Shown here piece after piece: positions 1 through 5,526 of a stretch of DNA of 7,007 bases. Position numbers and translations under genes: made by a program. The stretch is taken from positions 1 through 7,007 of the forward strand of contig JAITWF010000078.1 in the NCBI GenBank assembly GCA_031285415.1. Reading direction: 5' to 3'. The stretch comes from Deferribacteraceae bacterium (lineage in GTDB: Bacteria; Chrysiogenota; Deferribacteres; Deferribacterales; JAISNW01). The notes below the pieces were generated by a model. It saw only the letters and a list, made by a program, of their open reading frames with translations, ran no database searches and was not told the origin of the DNA. The stretch's first letter is position 1. The number at the start of each line of letters is the position of its first letter.

Positions 1-14
1 GCATATAATCTTAA

Positions 15-40
15 GTAGGGGCGGGGTTCGCCCGCCCATT
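15..40 (-). repeat. GC-rich hairpin repeat downstream of ilvC (copy 1)
   Basis: A perfect 7-bp stem (19-25 with 31-37, GGGCGGG/CCCGCCC) closes a 5-nt loop, about 20 bases after the ilvC stop. The 26-base segment recurs at 3661-3686 in inverted orientation with a single mismatch, in the loop. In the ilvC transcript no run of U follows the stem, so it is not a classical intrinsic terminator, although it could stabilise the 3' end. It resembles dispersed REP-like hairpins in being short, GC-rich and intergenic; copy number in the genome cannot be seen here. Confidence 0.7.
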
Positions 41-58
41 AATCATATCTGTTATATA

Positions 59-1075
59 TTAATTCTTCGCTTTATCAACTATCTTGCTTTTGCCGAGCCA
101 GCTCATCATGCCACGAAGTTTCGCACCAACCTGCTCGATCGGATGCTCCTCATCGTGTCTTGTGAGTGCGCTAAACGATGGGCGACCCACCTTATTCTCA
201 AGGAGCCACTCCTTTGCAAATACGCCATCCTGAATCTCTTGCAGAACGACCTTCATATTTGCCTTCACCTCTGGAGTGATAACACGTGGCCCTCTTGTTA
301 TATCGCCGTACTGGGCTGTGTTAGAGATAGAGTATCGCATATTAGAGATACCACCCTCGTGTAGCAGATCAACGATCAACTTAACCTCGTGCATACACTC
401 AAAGTACGCCATCTCTGGAGCGTAGCCAGCTTCGGTGAGTGTTTCAAAGCCGTATTTAATCAGCTGCACAAGACCGCCGCAAAGCACTGCCTGCTCGCCA
501 AATAGGTCGGTCTCCGCCTCCTCTTTGAAGGTTGTCTGGATAACGCCTGCACGTGCGCCGCCGATAGCCGCTGCATATGATAGAGCCACTTCAAGAGCGT
601 CACCAGATGGATTCTGGTGAGTAGCAATCAGGCAAGGCACGCCGCCCCCTTTGGTATATTCAGAGCGAACGAGGTGACCAGGCCCCTTTGGAGCGATCAT
701 AATAACGTTTACCCCTGCTGGTGGCACGATCTGGTTGAATAGAATTGCGAAACCGTGTGCAAATGCAAGATATTTGCCCTCTGTCAGGTTTGGCTCGATA
801 TTTGCCTTGTACATATCGCCCTGAATCTCATCTGGAGCAAGGATCATGATAACATCTGCCCATTTAGCAGCCTCTGCAACCTCCATAACTTTCAGACCTG
901 CGCCCTCAGCTTTCGCCCACGATGGGCTACCTTTGCGGAGACCAACACACACGTCTACGCCCGATTCCTTCATATTGTTGGAATGTCCGTATCCTTGGCT
1001 GCCGTAGCCGATAACTGCAACTTTCTTCTTCTTGATTAACTCTAGATTTGCGTCCTTCTCGTAATAGATCTTCAT
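59..1075 (-). CDS. ilvC: Ketol-acid reductoisomerase (class I, NADP+)
   Basis: Converts 2-acetolactate or 2-aceto-2-hydroxybutyrate to the 2,3-dihydroxy acid by a Mg-dependent alkyl shift and NADPH reduction, the step after acetolactate synthase. The 338-residue length is that of the short class I family. An N-terminal Rossmann fold shows G-Y-G-S-Q-G (23-28), and the loop at 46-53 has Arg47 and serines expected for NADPH phosphate binding. The C-terminal knotted domain keeps Lys130 (PKGPGH), metal ligands Asp190 and Glu194, then Glu226, Glu230 and Ser251, all at their usual numbers. That agreement, plus AGGAG ten bases upstream, favours ATG at 1075 over an in-frame TTG at 1084, which lies only one base from the AGGAG. 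Tyr29 stands where His is usual in the GYGSQGH fingerprint. Last gene of the ilv operon, 203 bases after ilvN. Confidence 0.97.
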   Translation of the reverse strand: MKIYYEKDANLELIKKKKVAVIGYGSQGYGHSNNMKESGVDVCVGLRKGSPSWAKAEGAGLKVMEVAEAAKWADVIMILAPDEIQGDMYKANIEPNLTEGKYLAFAHGFAILFNQIVPPAGVNVIMIAPKGPGHLVRSEYTKGGGVPCLIATHQNPSGDALEVALSYAAAIGGARAGVIQTTFKEEAETDLFGEQAVLCGGLVQLIKYGFETLTEAGYAPEMAYFECMHEVKLIVDLLHEGGISNMRYSISNTAQYGDITRGPRVITPEVKANMKVVLQEIQDGVFAKEWLLENKVGRPSFSALTRHDEEHPIEQVGAKLRGMMSWLGKSKIVDKAKN

Positions 1076-1085
1076 CTGTGTCAAA

Positions 1086-1090
1086 CTCCT
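1086..1090 (-). promoter_or_regulatory. Ribosome binding site deciding the ilvC start
   Basis: AGGAG on the minus strand lies 10 bases before ATG at 1075-1073 and only 1 base before TTG at 1084-1082. This spacing makes the ATG the likely start and removes three residues (MTQ) from the longest possible reading frame. Confidence 0.75.
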
Positions 1091-1101
1091 AAATATATAA
1101 T

Positions 1102-1124
1102 TTATTTATTGGTCTCTGTAGTAA
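1102..1124 (-). repeat. Duplicate of the ilvN 3' end (second copy)
   Basis: This 23-base segment matches 1279-1301, which encodes the last residues and stop of IlvN, at 20 of 23 positions. The core GTCTCTGTAGTAA (plus strand) is identical for 13 bases. If read in the ilvN frame this copy would give TTETNK-stop against TTETSK-stop in the gene. Two of the three differences are synonymous. The pair brackets the repeat element at 1125-1278 as direct repeats, either a long target duplication or a relic of the former gene end. Confidence 0.65.
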
Positions 1125-1154
1125 ACAACTCACTTTATACGTCGTCAGTTTAAT

Positions 1155-1202
1155 ACACTCCCCCCTTGAAGGGGAGTCAGCAACTTGTTGCTGGTGGGGG
1201 GT
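1155..1202 (+). repeat. Hairpin repeat unit A
   Basis: First a C-rich/G-rich stem (CTCCCC 1158-1163 with GGGGAG 1171-1176), then a second stem, CAGCAA 1178-1183 with TTGCTG 1188-1193 around a CTTG loop, then a G-rich tail GGTGGGGGGT. The layout mirrors unit B on the opposite strand, so the two form a facing pair. Confidence 0.7.
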
Positions 1203-1211
1203 CTATCTCTG

Positions 1212-1263
1212 CAACCCCTCCCCGAAGCTAACGCTTCGACCCTCCCTCAAGGGGAGGGTGTTA
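1212..1263 (-). repeat. Hairpin repeat unit B
   Basis: Reading on the minus strand: stem of 8 bp (1239-1246 with 1252-1259, ACCCTCCC/GGGAGGGT), then a perfect 6-bp stem CGAAGC/GCTTCG (1223-1228 with 1233-1238, TAAC loop), then a tail GGGGAGGGGTTG. It has the same order of parts as unit A in opposite orientation, while the second stem differs completely in sequence. That pattern, with the shape kept and the bases changed, suggests the fold matters or that the units belong to a diverse family. Confidence 0.7.
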
Positions 1264-1278
1264 TACGAAGGGGAGTTA

Positions 1279-1785
1279 TTACTTACTAGTCTCTGTAGTA
1301 ACGGTCGAGCCTTTCAACATAGCTAAAACGCCTGTCCGTATCACCTCAATCAAGCCGTAAGGGCGCACAAGCTCTACATAAGAGCTAATCTTCTCCTCCG
1401 ATCCTGAGATCTCGACGATCATTGAATCGTGAGTCATATCGATCACCCTTGCACGAAACGCCTCTATTATGCCAAAATGCTCCGCTCGCTGCTTCGGCAT
1501 GACGTGAATCTTCACAAGTGCCATCTCCCTTTCAATATGCTCTGGAAGAGAGGTGACATCTCGCACACGCAGCACATTCACAAGCTTGCGAAGCTGCTTT
1601 ATAATCTGCTCGATCACAGGATCGTCACCAGAGGTGATAATCGTCATATTCGATAGACCTGGCTTCTCGGTCTCATTCACGGTGAGGCTCTCAATATTGT
1701 ACCCTCTACCTGAAAAAAGCCCCGATACACGAGCTAGTGCGCCAAATTTATTCTCTACTACTAATGTTATTATATGTTTTTTCAT
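1279..1785 (-). CDS. ilvN: Acetolactate synthase small (regulatory) subunit
   Basis: Binds the catalytic subunit encoded just upstream, raises its activity and confers feedback inhibition by valine in this family. The 168 residues match the usual small-subunit length (E. coli IlvH is similar). Residues about 3-77 form an ACT domain with the signature ENKFGALARVSGLFSGRGYN; Gly15 and Asn30 correspond to the Gly14 and Asn29 that IlvH uses for valine binding, so sensitivity to valine is expected. Residues about 82-160 form the C-terminal small-subunit domain. ATG at 1785 is preceded by GAGGGG at a spacing of 9. The name ilvH would be equally valid; ilvN is used because the gene follows ilvB in an ilvDBNC order. 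Its last codons are duplicated at 1102-1124. Confidence 0.96.
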   Translation of the reverse strand: MKKHIITLVVENKFGALARVSGLFSGRGYNIESLTVNETEKPGLSNMTIITSGDDPVIEQIIKQLRKLVNVLRVRDVTSLPEHIEREMALVKIHVMPKQRAEHFGIIEAFRARVIDMTHDSMIVEISGSEEKISSYVELVRPYGLIEVIRTGVLAMLKGSTVTTETSK

Positions 1786-1793
1786 AACTTTAA

Positions 1794-1834
1794 ACCCCTC
1801 TCCCTTGATCCCTCCCCCTAATGGGGAGGGGAAG
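1794..1834 (-). repeat. Hairpin repeat unit C carrying the ilvN ribosome binding site
   Basis: A perfect 8-bp stem (CCCTCCCC 1810-1817 with GGGGAGGG 1823-1830, 5-nt loop) is followed in the ilvN direction by a short spacer and then GAGAGGGGTTT. This order of stem, spacer and GAGGGGTT tail matches unit B. The GAGGGG at 1800-1795 lies 9 bases before the ilvN ATG and is the only good Shine-Dalgarno match, so the repeat appears to supply the translation signal. Confidence 0.6.
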
Positions 1835-1840
1835 AACCAA

Positions 1841-1961
1841 AAAACTTTCAGATTAGATGCAATGCGAGGCGGCTTTTTAAAACTGAACCGGAGTGTACTT
1901 ACTGGTACATGAGGATTTAGTTTTAAAAAATAACGAAGCAGTGCGCTAAGCTGGGAGTTTT
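1841..1961. repeat. 121-bp imperfect palindrome between ilvB and ilvN
   Basis: The whole segment folds on an axis near 1901. Outer arms 1841-1856 and 1946-1961 pair at 15 of 16 positions, counting two G-U pairs. Middle arms 1858-1865 and 1938-1945 pair at 7 of 8, and inner arms 1874-1884 and 1919-1929 form 11 perfect pairs (TTTTTAAAACT/AGTTTTAAAAA). The tip TGTAC/GTACA (1894-1898, 1905-1909) has a 6-nt loop. Only one base (1857) breaks the register. It begins one base after the ilvB stop codon and abuts unit C. No coding potential is evident. It has the look of a dispersed structured repeat; I have the impression of similar sequences in other bacterial genomes but cannot verify it. Confidence 0.75.
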
Positions 1962-1962
1962 C

Positions 1963-3648
1963 CTACTTAAATATCATTTTATCTAGCCCCATACCAGGAG
2001 GAACTATCGGAAACACATTCTCCTCTCGAACACAGCGGAAATCCATCACCACTGGGCGGTCTTTCACCTTCATCGCCTCGATAAGCACCGGCATTACCTC
2101 TGCTGGAGTCTCTGCACGCAAGCCAACACAGCCGAAAGCCTCTGCAAGCTTCACAAAATCGGGCTGTACCTCCATGCAGGTATAGGAGTAGCGTTTATCA
2201 AAGAAGAGCTGCTGCCACTGGCGAACCATCCCTAAGAATTGGTTATTCAGAATTGCAACTTTGATACCTAATCTATACTGCACAGCCGTTGCAAGCTCCT
2301 GCACGTTCATCATAAAGCTACCATCGCCCGATATATCAAAAACATCCCTATCAGGTGCGCCGATCTTCGCCCCCACCGCCGCTGGCAAGCCAAAACCCAT
2401 TGTACCAAGCCCACCAGAGGAGATAAACTGTTCAGGGCGTTTAAATTTATAAAACTGTCCAGCAAAGAACTGGTGCTGCCCTACCTCGGTGGTTATAACA
2501 GCGTCGCCCTTTGTAATATTATAGATACTCTCTATCACATACTGTGGCTTTATTACCTTATTAGAGTTTTCATAGCTAAATGGATGTTCCTTGTCCCACT
2601 TGGCTATATCGGCAAGCCATTTAGCCCGATCCTCCGCATGCTTATCTCTCTTATACTCTTTAATATATTTAAGAAATTGCCCTAATACACTTTTTACATC
2701 GCCAACTATCGGCGTTTTTACAGCGATATTCTTGCCTATCGATGTAGGATCTACATCGATCTGTGCAATCGTAGCATTCGGCGCAAACATGCCGAAGTTG
2801 CCTGTAGTCCTATCAGAGAAGCGTGTGCCGATAGCAAGGATATAGTCGGCATTAATACTAGCCTGATTAGAGGCGTAGTTTCCATGCATACCCATCCAGC
2901 CAACGTATAGAGGGTTGCCAGATGGAAATGCCCCCTGCCCCATAAACGTCATCGATACAGGTATCCCCGTTGCCTCCGCAAACTTTAGTAGCTCCTGCGA
3001 AGCATTCCCAAGGCGCACACCGCCACCGACCAACATTAAAGGTCTCTTCGCCTCACTAAGAGCATGAAGCACCTTCTTGATCTGCATTGGGTGTCCCTCA
3101 TAGCTAGGTTGATAGCCCTGCAGATCGATAGTGGTTGGGTAATCAAAGCTACCCTTCGCCGCTTGAATATCTTTCGGCATATCGATAAGGACAGGCCCTG
3201 GGCGACCACTTTTAGCGATATGAAACGCCTCCTTTACAGCTGGCGCAATATCTTTTACATCTTTTATAAGGTAACTGTGTTTCACTATCGGGCGAGTGAT
3301 CCCTACGATATCAGCCTCTTGAAAAGCGTCGCTACCGATAAGATGAGACGCCACCTGCCCTGTGATTATAACGAGCGGAATCGAGTCCATATAGGCGTCT
3401 GCGATACCTGTAACGAGGTTTGTAGCCCCTGGCCCCGATGTAGCGATACAGACCCCTGGTTTGCCAGTCACTCTAGCATACCCCTCCGCCGCATGCACAG
3501 CACCCTGTTCATGTCTAGGGAGGACGTGTTTTATATCGTAGTCGTAAAGTCTATCGTACGTGCCGATTATCTGCCCACCAGGGTAGCCGAACACAACGTC
3601 GACCCCCTCTTGTTGCAGTGATTTTAATAATATATCTGAACCTGTCAT
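1963..3648 (-). CDS. ilvB: Acetolactate synthase large (catalytic) subunit
   Basis: Thiamine diphosphate enzyme that condenses pyruvate with a second pyruvate or with 2-oxobutyrate, the first common step of valine and isoleucine synthesis. From the second Met the protein has 561 residues, normal for the family. The N-terminal pyrimidine-binding domain has FGYPGG (20-25) and catalytic Glu47 in RHEQGAVHAAEGYAR. The central domain (about 190-325) has IGTRFSDRTTG, the FAD/dimer region. The C-terminal ThDP domain has G-D-G (441-443) followed by N-N (468-469), the Mg/diphosphate motif. Trp478 in RQWQQ matches the tryptophan that favours 2-oxobutyrate in biosynthetic enzymes. ATG at 3648 has GAGG at a spacing of 8; ATG at 3654 is only 2 bases from it, so the start is probably 3648, with 3654 as the alternative. 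It lies 54 bases after ilvD. Confidence 0.96.
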   Translation of the reverse strand: MTGSDILLKSLQQEGVDVVFGYPGGQIIGTYDRLYDYDIKHVLPRHEQGAVHAAEGYARVTGKPGVCIATSGPGATNLVTGIADAYMDSIPLVIITGQVASHLIGSDAFQEADIVGITRPIVKHSYLIKDVKDIAPAVKEAFHIAKSGRPGPVLIDMPKDIQAAKGSFDYPTTIDLQGYQPSYEGHPMQIKKVLHALSEAKRPLMLVGGGVRLGNASQELLKFAEATGIPVSMTFMGQGAFPSGNPLYVGWMGMHGNYASNQASINADYILAIGTRFSDRTTGNFGMFAPNATIAQIDVDPTSIGKNIAVKTPIVGDVKSVLGQFLKYIKEYKRDKHAEDRAKWLADIAKWDKEHPFSYENSNKVIKPQYVIESIYNITKGDAVITTEVGQHQFFAGQFYKFKRPEQFISSGGLGTMGFGLPAAVGAKIGAPDRDVFDISGDGSFMMNVQELATAVQYRLGIKVAILNNQFLGMVRQWQQLFFDKRYSYTCMEVQPDFVKLAEAFGCVGLRAETPAEVMPVLIEAMKVKDRPVVMDFRCVREENVFPIVPPGMGLDKMIFK

Positions 3649-3660
3649 ATTCATATCCTC

Positions 3661-3686
3661 AATGGGCGGGCTAACCCCGCCCCTAC
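3661..3686 (+). repeat. GC-rich hairpin repeat between ilvD and ilvB (copy 2)
   Basis: Perfect 7-bp stem GGGCGGG (3664-3670) with CCCGCCC (3676-3682), loop CTAAC. It is identical to the inverse of 15-40 except for one loop base. It fills half of the 54-base gap and ends one base before the GAGG of the ilvB ribosome binding site, so it could affect ilvB translation or protect the ilvD or ilvB message ends. It cannot be an efficient terminator if ilvBNC is read from the ilvD promoter. Confidence 0.7.
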
Positions 3687-3702
3687 AAGCGGTAAAATTA
3701 CT

Positions 3703-5355
3703 CTAATATTTGAATATTGCGCCCTGTGCGGCTGACGATACTCCTCGCACATATTTTGCCAGATAGCCCCTCTTTATCTTCGGCTCTGGCTGTTTCCATA
3801 CAGCTCGTCTCTCTGCAAGTATATTGTCTGGCACATTTAGAGCTATTTTGCGCTCGGGAATGTTGATATCGATAATATCGCCATCCTCCACAAGCGCAAT
3901 AATCCCCCCCTCCATCGCCTCTGGCGAGATATGCCCAATACAAGGGCCTCGACTACCGCCAGAGAATCTGCCATCGGTGATAAGTGCAACTTTATTCAAA
4001 CCCATCCCCATAATAGTAGCGGTTGGGGTTAACATCTCACGCATGCCAGGGCCACCCTTTGGCCCCTCGTAGCGGATAACCACCACGTCGCCATTCTGGA
4101 TAACTCCGCCAAGGATCGCCTCCATAGCCTCCTCTTCGGCGTCAAAGACCTTCGCTTTACCTGAAAAGACAAGCATATCTTCATTTACGGCGGACTGCTT
4201 CACTACGCAGCCGTCTGGCGCAATATTTCCACGCAGCACGGCGATCCCCCCCTCTTTATGATATGCTTTATCCATAGAGCGTATTATATTTTCATCGTAT
4301 ACAACGGCTTTTTCACAGATCTCTTTCACAGTCAAGCCGCATACTGTGTCATTATCTTGCAGTAGAGACTCCAGACGTTTCATCACGGCTGGAATACCGC
4401 CAGCGTTATCGAGATCCTCCATATAATATTCGCCACCAGGGTTTAGGCTGGTGATATGAGGGGTCGACCTACTTAATTTATCAAATGAGTTCAGATCTAG
4501 CTCTATTCCAGCGTCGTACGCAATGGCTGGTAGGTGTAATGTAGTATTAGTAGATCCCCCTAACGCTAAATCTGCTATAATAGCGTTATTAAACGCTTTT
4601 TCATTCAGTATAGAGCGTGGGGTGATGTTTTTACGCACTAGCTCGCACACTGTAACGCCAGAGTTGAACGCTATGCGGCGTTTCCTCGCCTGCCCTGCAA
4701 GAGCAGTTGCGCAGCCAGGAAGGCTCATCCCTAAAACTTCCGTCATGCACGCCATAGTGTTCGCCGTGAACATACCCTGACAGGCACCCTCACCAGGGCA
4801 AGCCTCTCGTTCACAGTTATGAAGCTCCTCTAAATCTATATCACCCTTCTGATAACGACCAACCGCCTCGACGGTGTCGTTTATAAATGAACGTTTCTGC
4901 ATACGCCAGTTGCCTGTATGCATAGGCCCTGCCGTTACGAATATTGATGGCACATTTATGCGAGCCGCCGCCATAAGCATGCCAGGGGTGATCTTGTCGC
5001 AGTTAGTCAAAAATACCATACCATCGAGCTGATGTGCCTCGACTACGCACTCGATCACGTCGGCGATAGCGTCTCGGCTCGGCAGGCTAAAGTGCATGCC
5101 GTTATGCCCCATGGAGATACCGTCGCACACGCCAGGCACCGAGAAGATAAAGCTATACCCACCGCCAGTGTGTACCCCCTTCTCGATCGCACGCTCTAAT
5201 GCACGCATTCCTATATGACCTGGGATAAGATCGGTGAAGCTAGAGCAGATACCGATGAATGGCGAGTTGAACTGCTCCTCCGTAACACCTGTGCCATATA
5301 GCAACGCCCTTGCAGGAGCCCTTTCAAAACCTTTCTTTATCGCATCGCTCTTCAT
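3703..5355 (-). CDS. ilvD: Dihydroxy-acid dehydratase
   Basis: Iron-sulfur enzyme that dehydrates 2,3-dihydroxy-isovalerate and -methylvalerate to the 2-oxo acids, the step after ilvC. The 550 residues cover the full IlvD/Edd family. Visible motifs are TNCDKITPGM with Cys119 (cluster ligand), Asp120 and Lys121; VCDGISMGHNGM with Asp78; GACQGMFTANTMAC with Cys192 (cluster ligand); and DGRFSGGSRGP near 461-471 with the catalytic Ser465. The first motif reads SSFTDLIPGH, with PGH where plant-type [2Fe-2S] enzymes have a cysteine (PCN), so a bacterial [4Fe-4S], oxygen-sensitive type is likely by analogy; Cys37 just before it is an extra cysteine near the active-site region. ATG at 5355 has GGAG at a spacing of 8. 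First gene of the operon, with its own promoter candidate. Confidence 0.96.
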   Translation of the reverse strand: MKSDAIKKGFERAPARALLYGTGVTEEQFNSPFIGICSSFTDLIPGHIGMRALERAIEKGVHTGGGYSFIFSVPGVCDGISMGHNGMHFSLPSRDAIADVIECVVEAHQLDGMVFLTNCDKITPGMLMAAARINVPSIFVTAGPMHTGNWRMQKRSFINDTVEAVGRYQKGDIDLEELHNCEREACPGEGACQGMFTANTMACMTEVLGMSLPGCATALAGQARKRRIAFNSGVTVCELVRKNITPRSILNEKAFNNAIIADLALGGSTNTTLHLPAIAYDAGIELDLNSFDKLSRSTPHITSLNPGGEYYMEDLDNAGGIPAVMKRLESLLQDNDTVCGLTVKEICEKAVVYDENIIRSMDKAYHKEGGIAVLRGNIAPDGCVVKQSAVNEDMLVFSGKAKVFDAEEEAMEAILGGVIQNGDVVVIRYEGPKGGPGMREMLTPTATIMGMGLNKVALITDGRFSGGSRGPCIGHISPEAMEGGIIALVEDGDIIDINIPERKIALNVPDNILAERRAVWKQPEPKIKRGYLAKYVRGVSSAAQGAIFKY

Positions 5356-5389
5356 ATATACATCTCCACTTACAAATCTTCGATCCGCA

Positions 5390-5418
5390 ATAATATTATA
5401 TTTTTTTATCTAATACAA
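5390..5418 (-). promoter_or_regulatory. Sigma70-type promoter candidate for the ilv operon
   Basis: On the minus strand, -35 TTGTAT (5418-5413) and -10 TATTAT (5395-5390) are separated by 17 bases rich in A. A start near 5383 gives a leader of roughly 28 bases before ilvD. An overlapping TATAAT (5400-5395) is an alternative -10 but has no matching -35. The perfect 10-bp palindrome ATAATATTAT (5390-5399) covers the -10. The leader is too short for a leader peptide with attenuator or a T-box. Confidence 0.5.
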
Positions 5419-5456
5419 GCTGGATTTATAATTGTCACGTCATCATTTAATAAAAG

Positions 5457-5485
5457 TTGCAAATGCCGAAAAGTTCTGCTAACAT
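5457..5485 (+). promoter_or_regulatory. Extended -10 promoter candidate for the zinc-ribbon gene
   Basis: -35 TTGCAA (5457-5462) and -10 TAACAT (5480-5485) are 17 bases apart, with an extended TGC immediately before the -10. Predicted start near 5492, about 35 bases before the ATG at 5527. It lies back to back with the ilvD promoter, with the -35 hexamers about 38 bases apart. Confidence 0.45.
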
Positions 5486-5508
5486 TCATGCGTATCCAAT
5501 TCAGCAGA
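5475..5508. promoter_or_regulatory. Inverted repeat over the -10 and leader (possible operator)
   Basis: TCTGCT at 5475-5480 is the exact inverse of AGCAGA at 5503-5508; including flanking bases, 7 of 8 match. The half-sites are 28 bp centre to centre. The left half overlaps the -10 of the plus-strand promoter. This would suit autoregulation by a dimeric DNA-binding protein, but a 6-bp match of this kind could arise by chance. Confidence 0.25.
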
Positions 5509-5526
5509 CATAAGAGGTAAGCGTCA

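Larger units (their letters stand above)
1125..1278. mobile_element. Putative MITE-like non-coding insertion between ilvN and ilvC
   Basis: This 154-bp non-coding segment lies between the two 23-bp direct repeats at 1102-1124 and 1279-1301. Its extremities are weakly inverted: starting at 1124 and at 1280 reading inward, 10 of the first 13 bases agree (AACAACTCACTTT against AATAACTCCCCTT), so the terminal similarity reaches one or two bases into the flanks. Inside are two facing hairpin units, 1155-1202 and 1212-1263. No reading frame of note and no transposase is present, so any movement would need enzymes supplied elsewhere. The combination suggests a non-autonomous insertion, but a duplication by slippage or recombination is possible. 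Confidence 0.45.

Noticed and set aside
19..37. Classical Rho-independent terminator after ilvC
   Set aside because: No U-run follows the stem in the ilvC direction, and the same hairpin lies between ilvD and ilvB, where efficient termination would silence the operon.
1082..1084. TTG as the ilvC start, giving three extra residues (MTQ)
   Set aside because: It is one base from the AGGAG, too close, while the ATG at 1075 has good spacing and yields catalytic residues at their standard numbers.
1085..1126. A separate promoter for ilvC (TTGTTT with TAAATT, 18 bases apart)
   Set aside because: Both hexamers are weak and lie within the duplicated ilvN end; not enough to call.
1155..1263. CRISPR array
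   Set aside because: Only two units, in opposite orientation, with no regular spacers and no cas genes.
1553..1912. A 119-codon plus-strand open frame over ilvN and its upstream repeats
   Set aside because: It overlaps conserved ilvN coding and reads through hairpin repeats; its composition reflects the opposite strand.
1904..1912. Tiny frame ATG TAC CAG TAA at the tip of the 121-bp palindrome as a leader peptide
   Set aside because: Three codons with no ribosome binding site; the bases belong to the TGTAC/GTACA stem and loop.
3064..3621. A 185-codon plus-strand open frame inside ilvB
   Set aside because: It lies wholly within a well-conserved minus-strand gene, has no plausible ribosome binding site and no recognisable motif; it is a shadow of ilvB.
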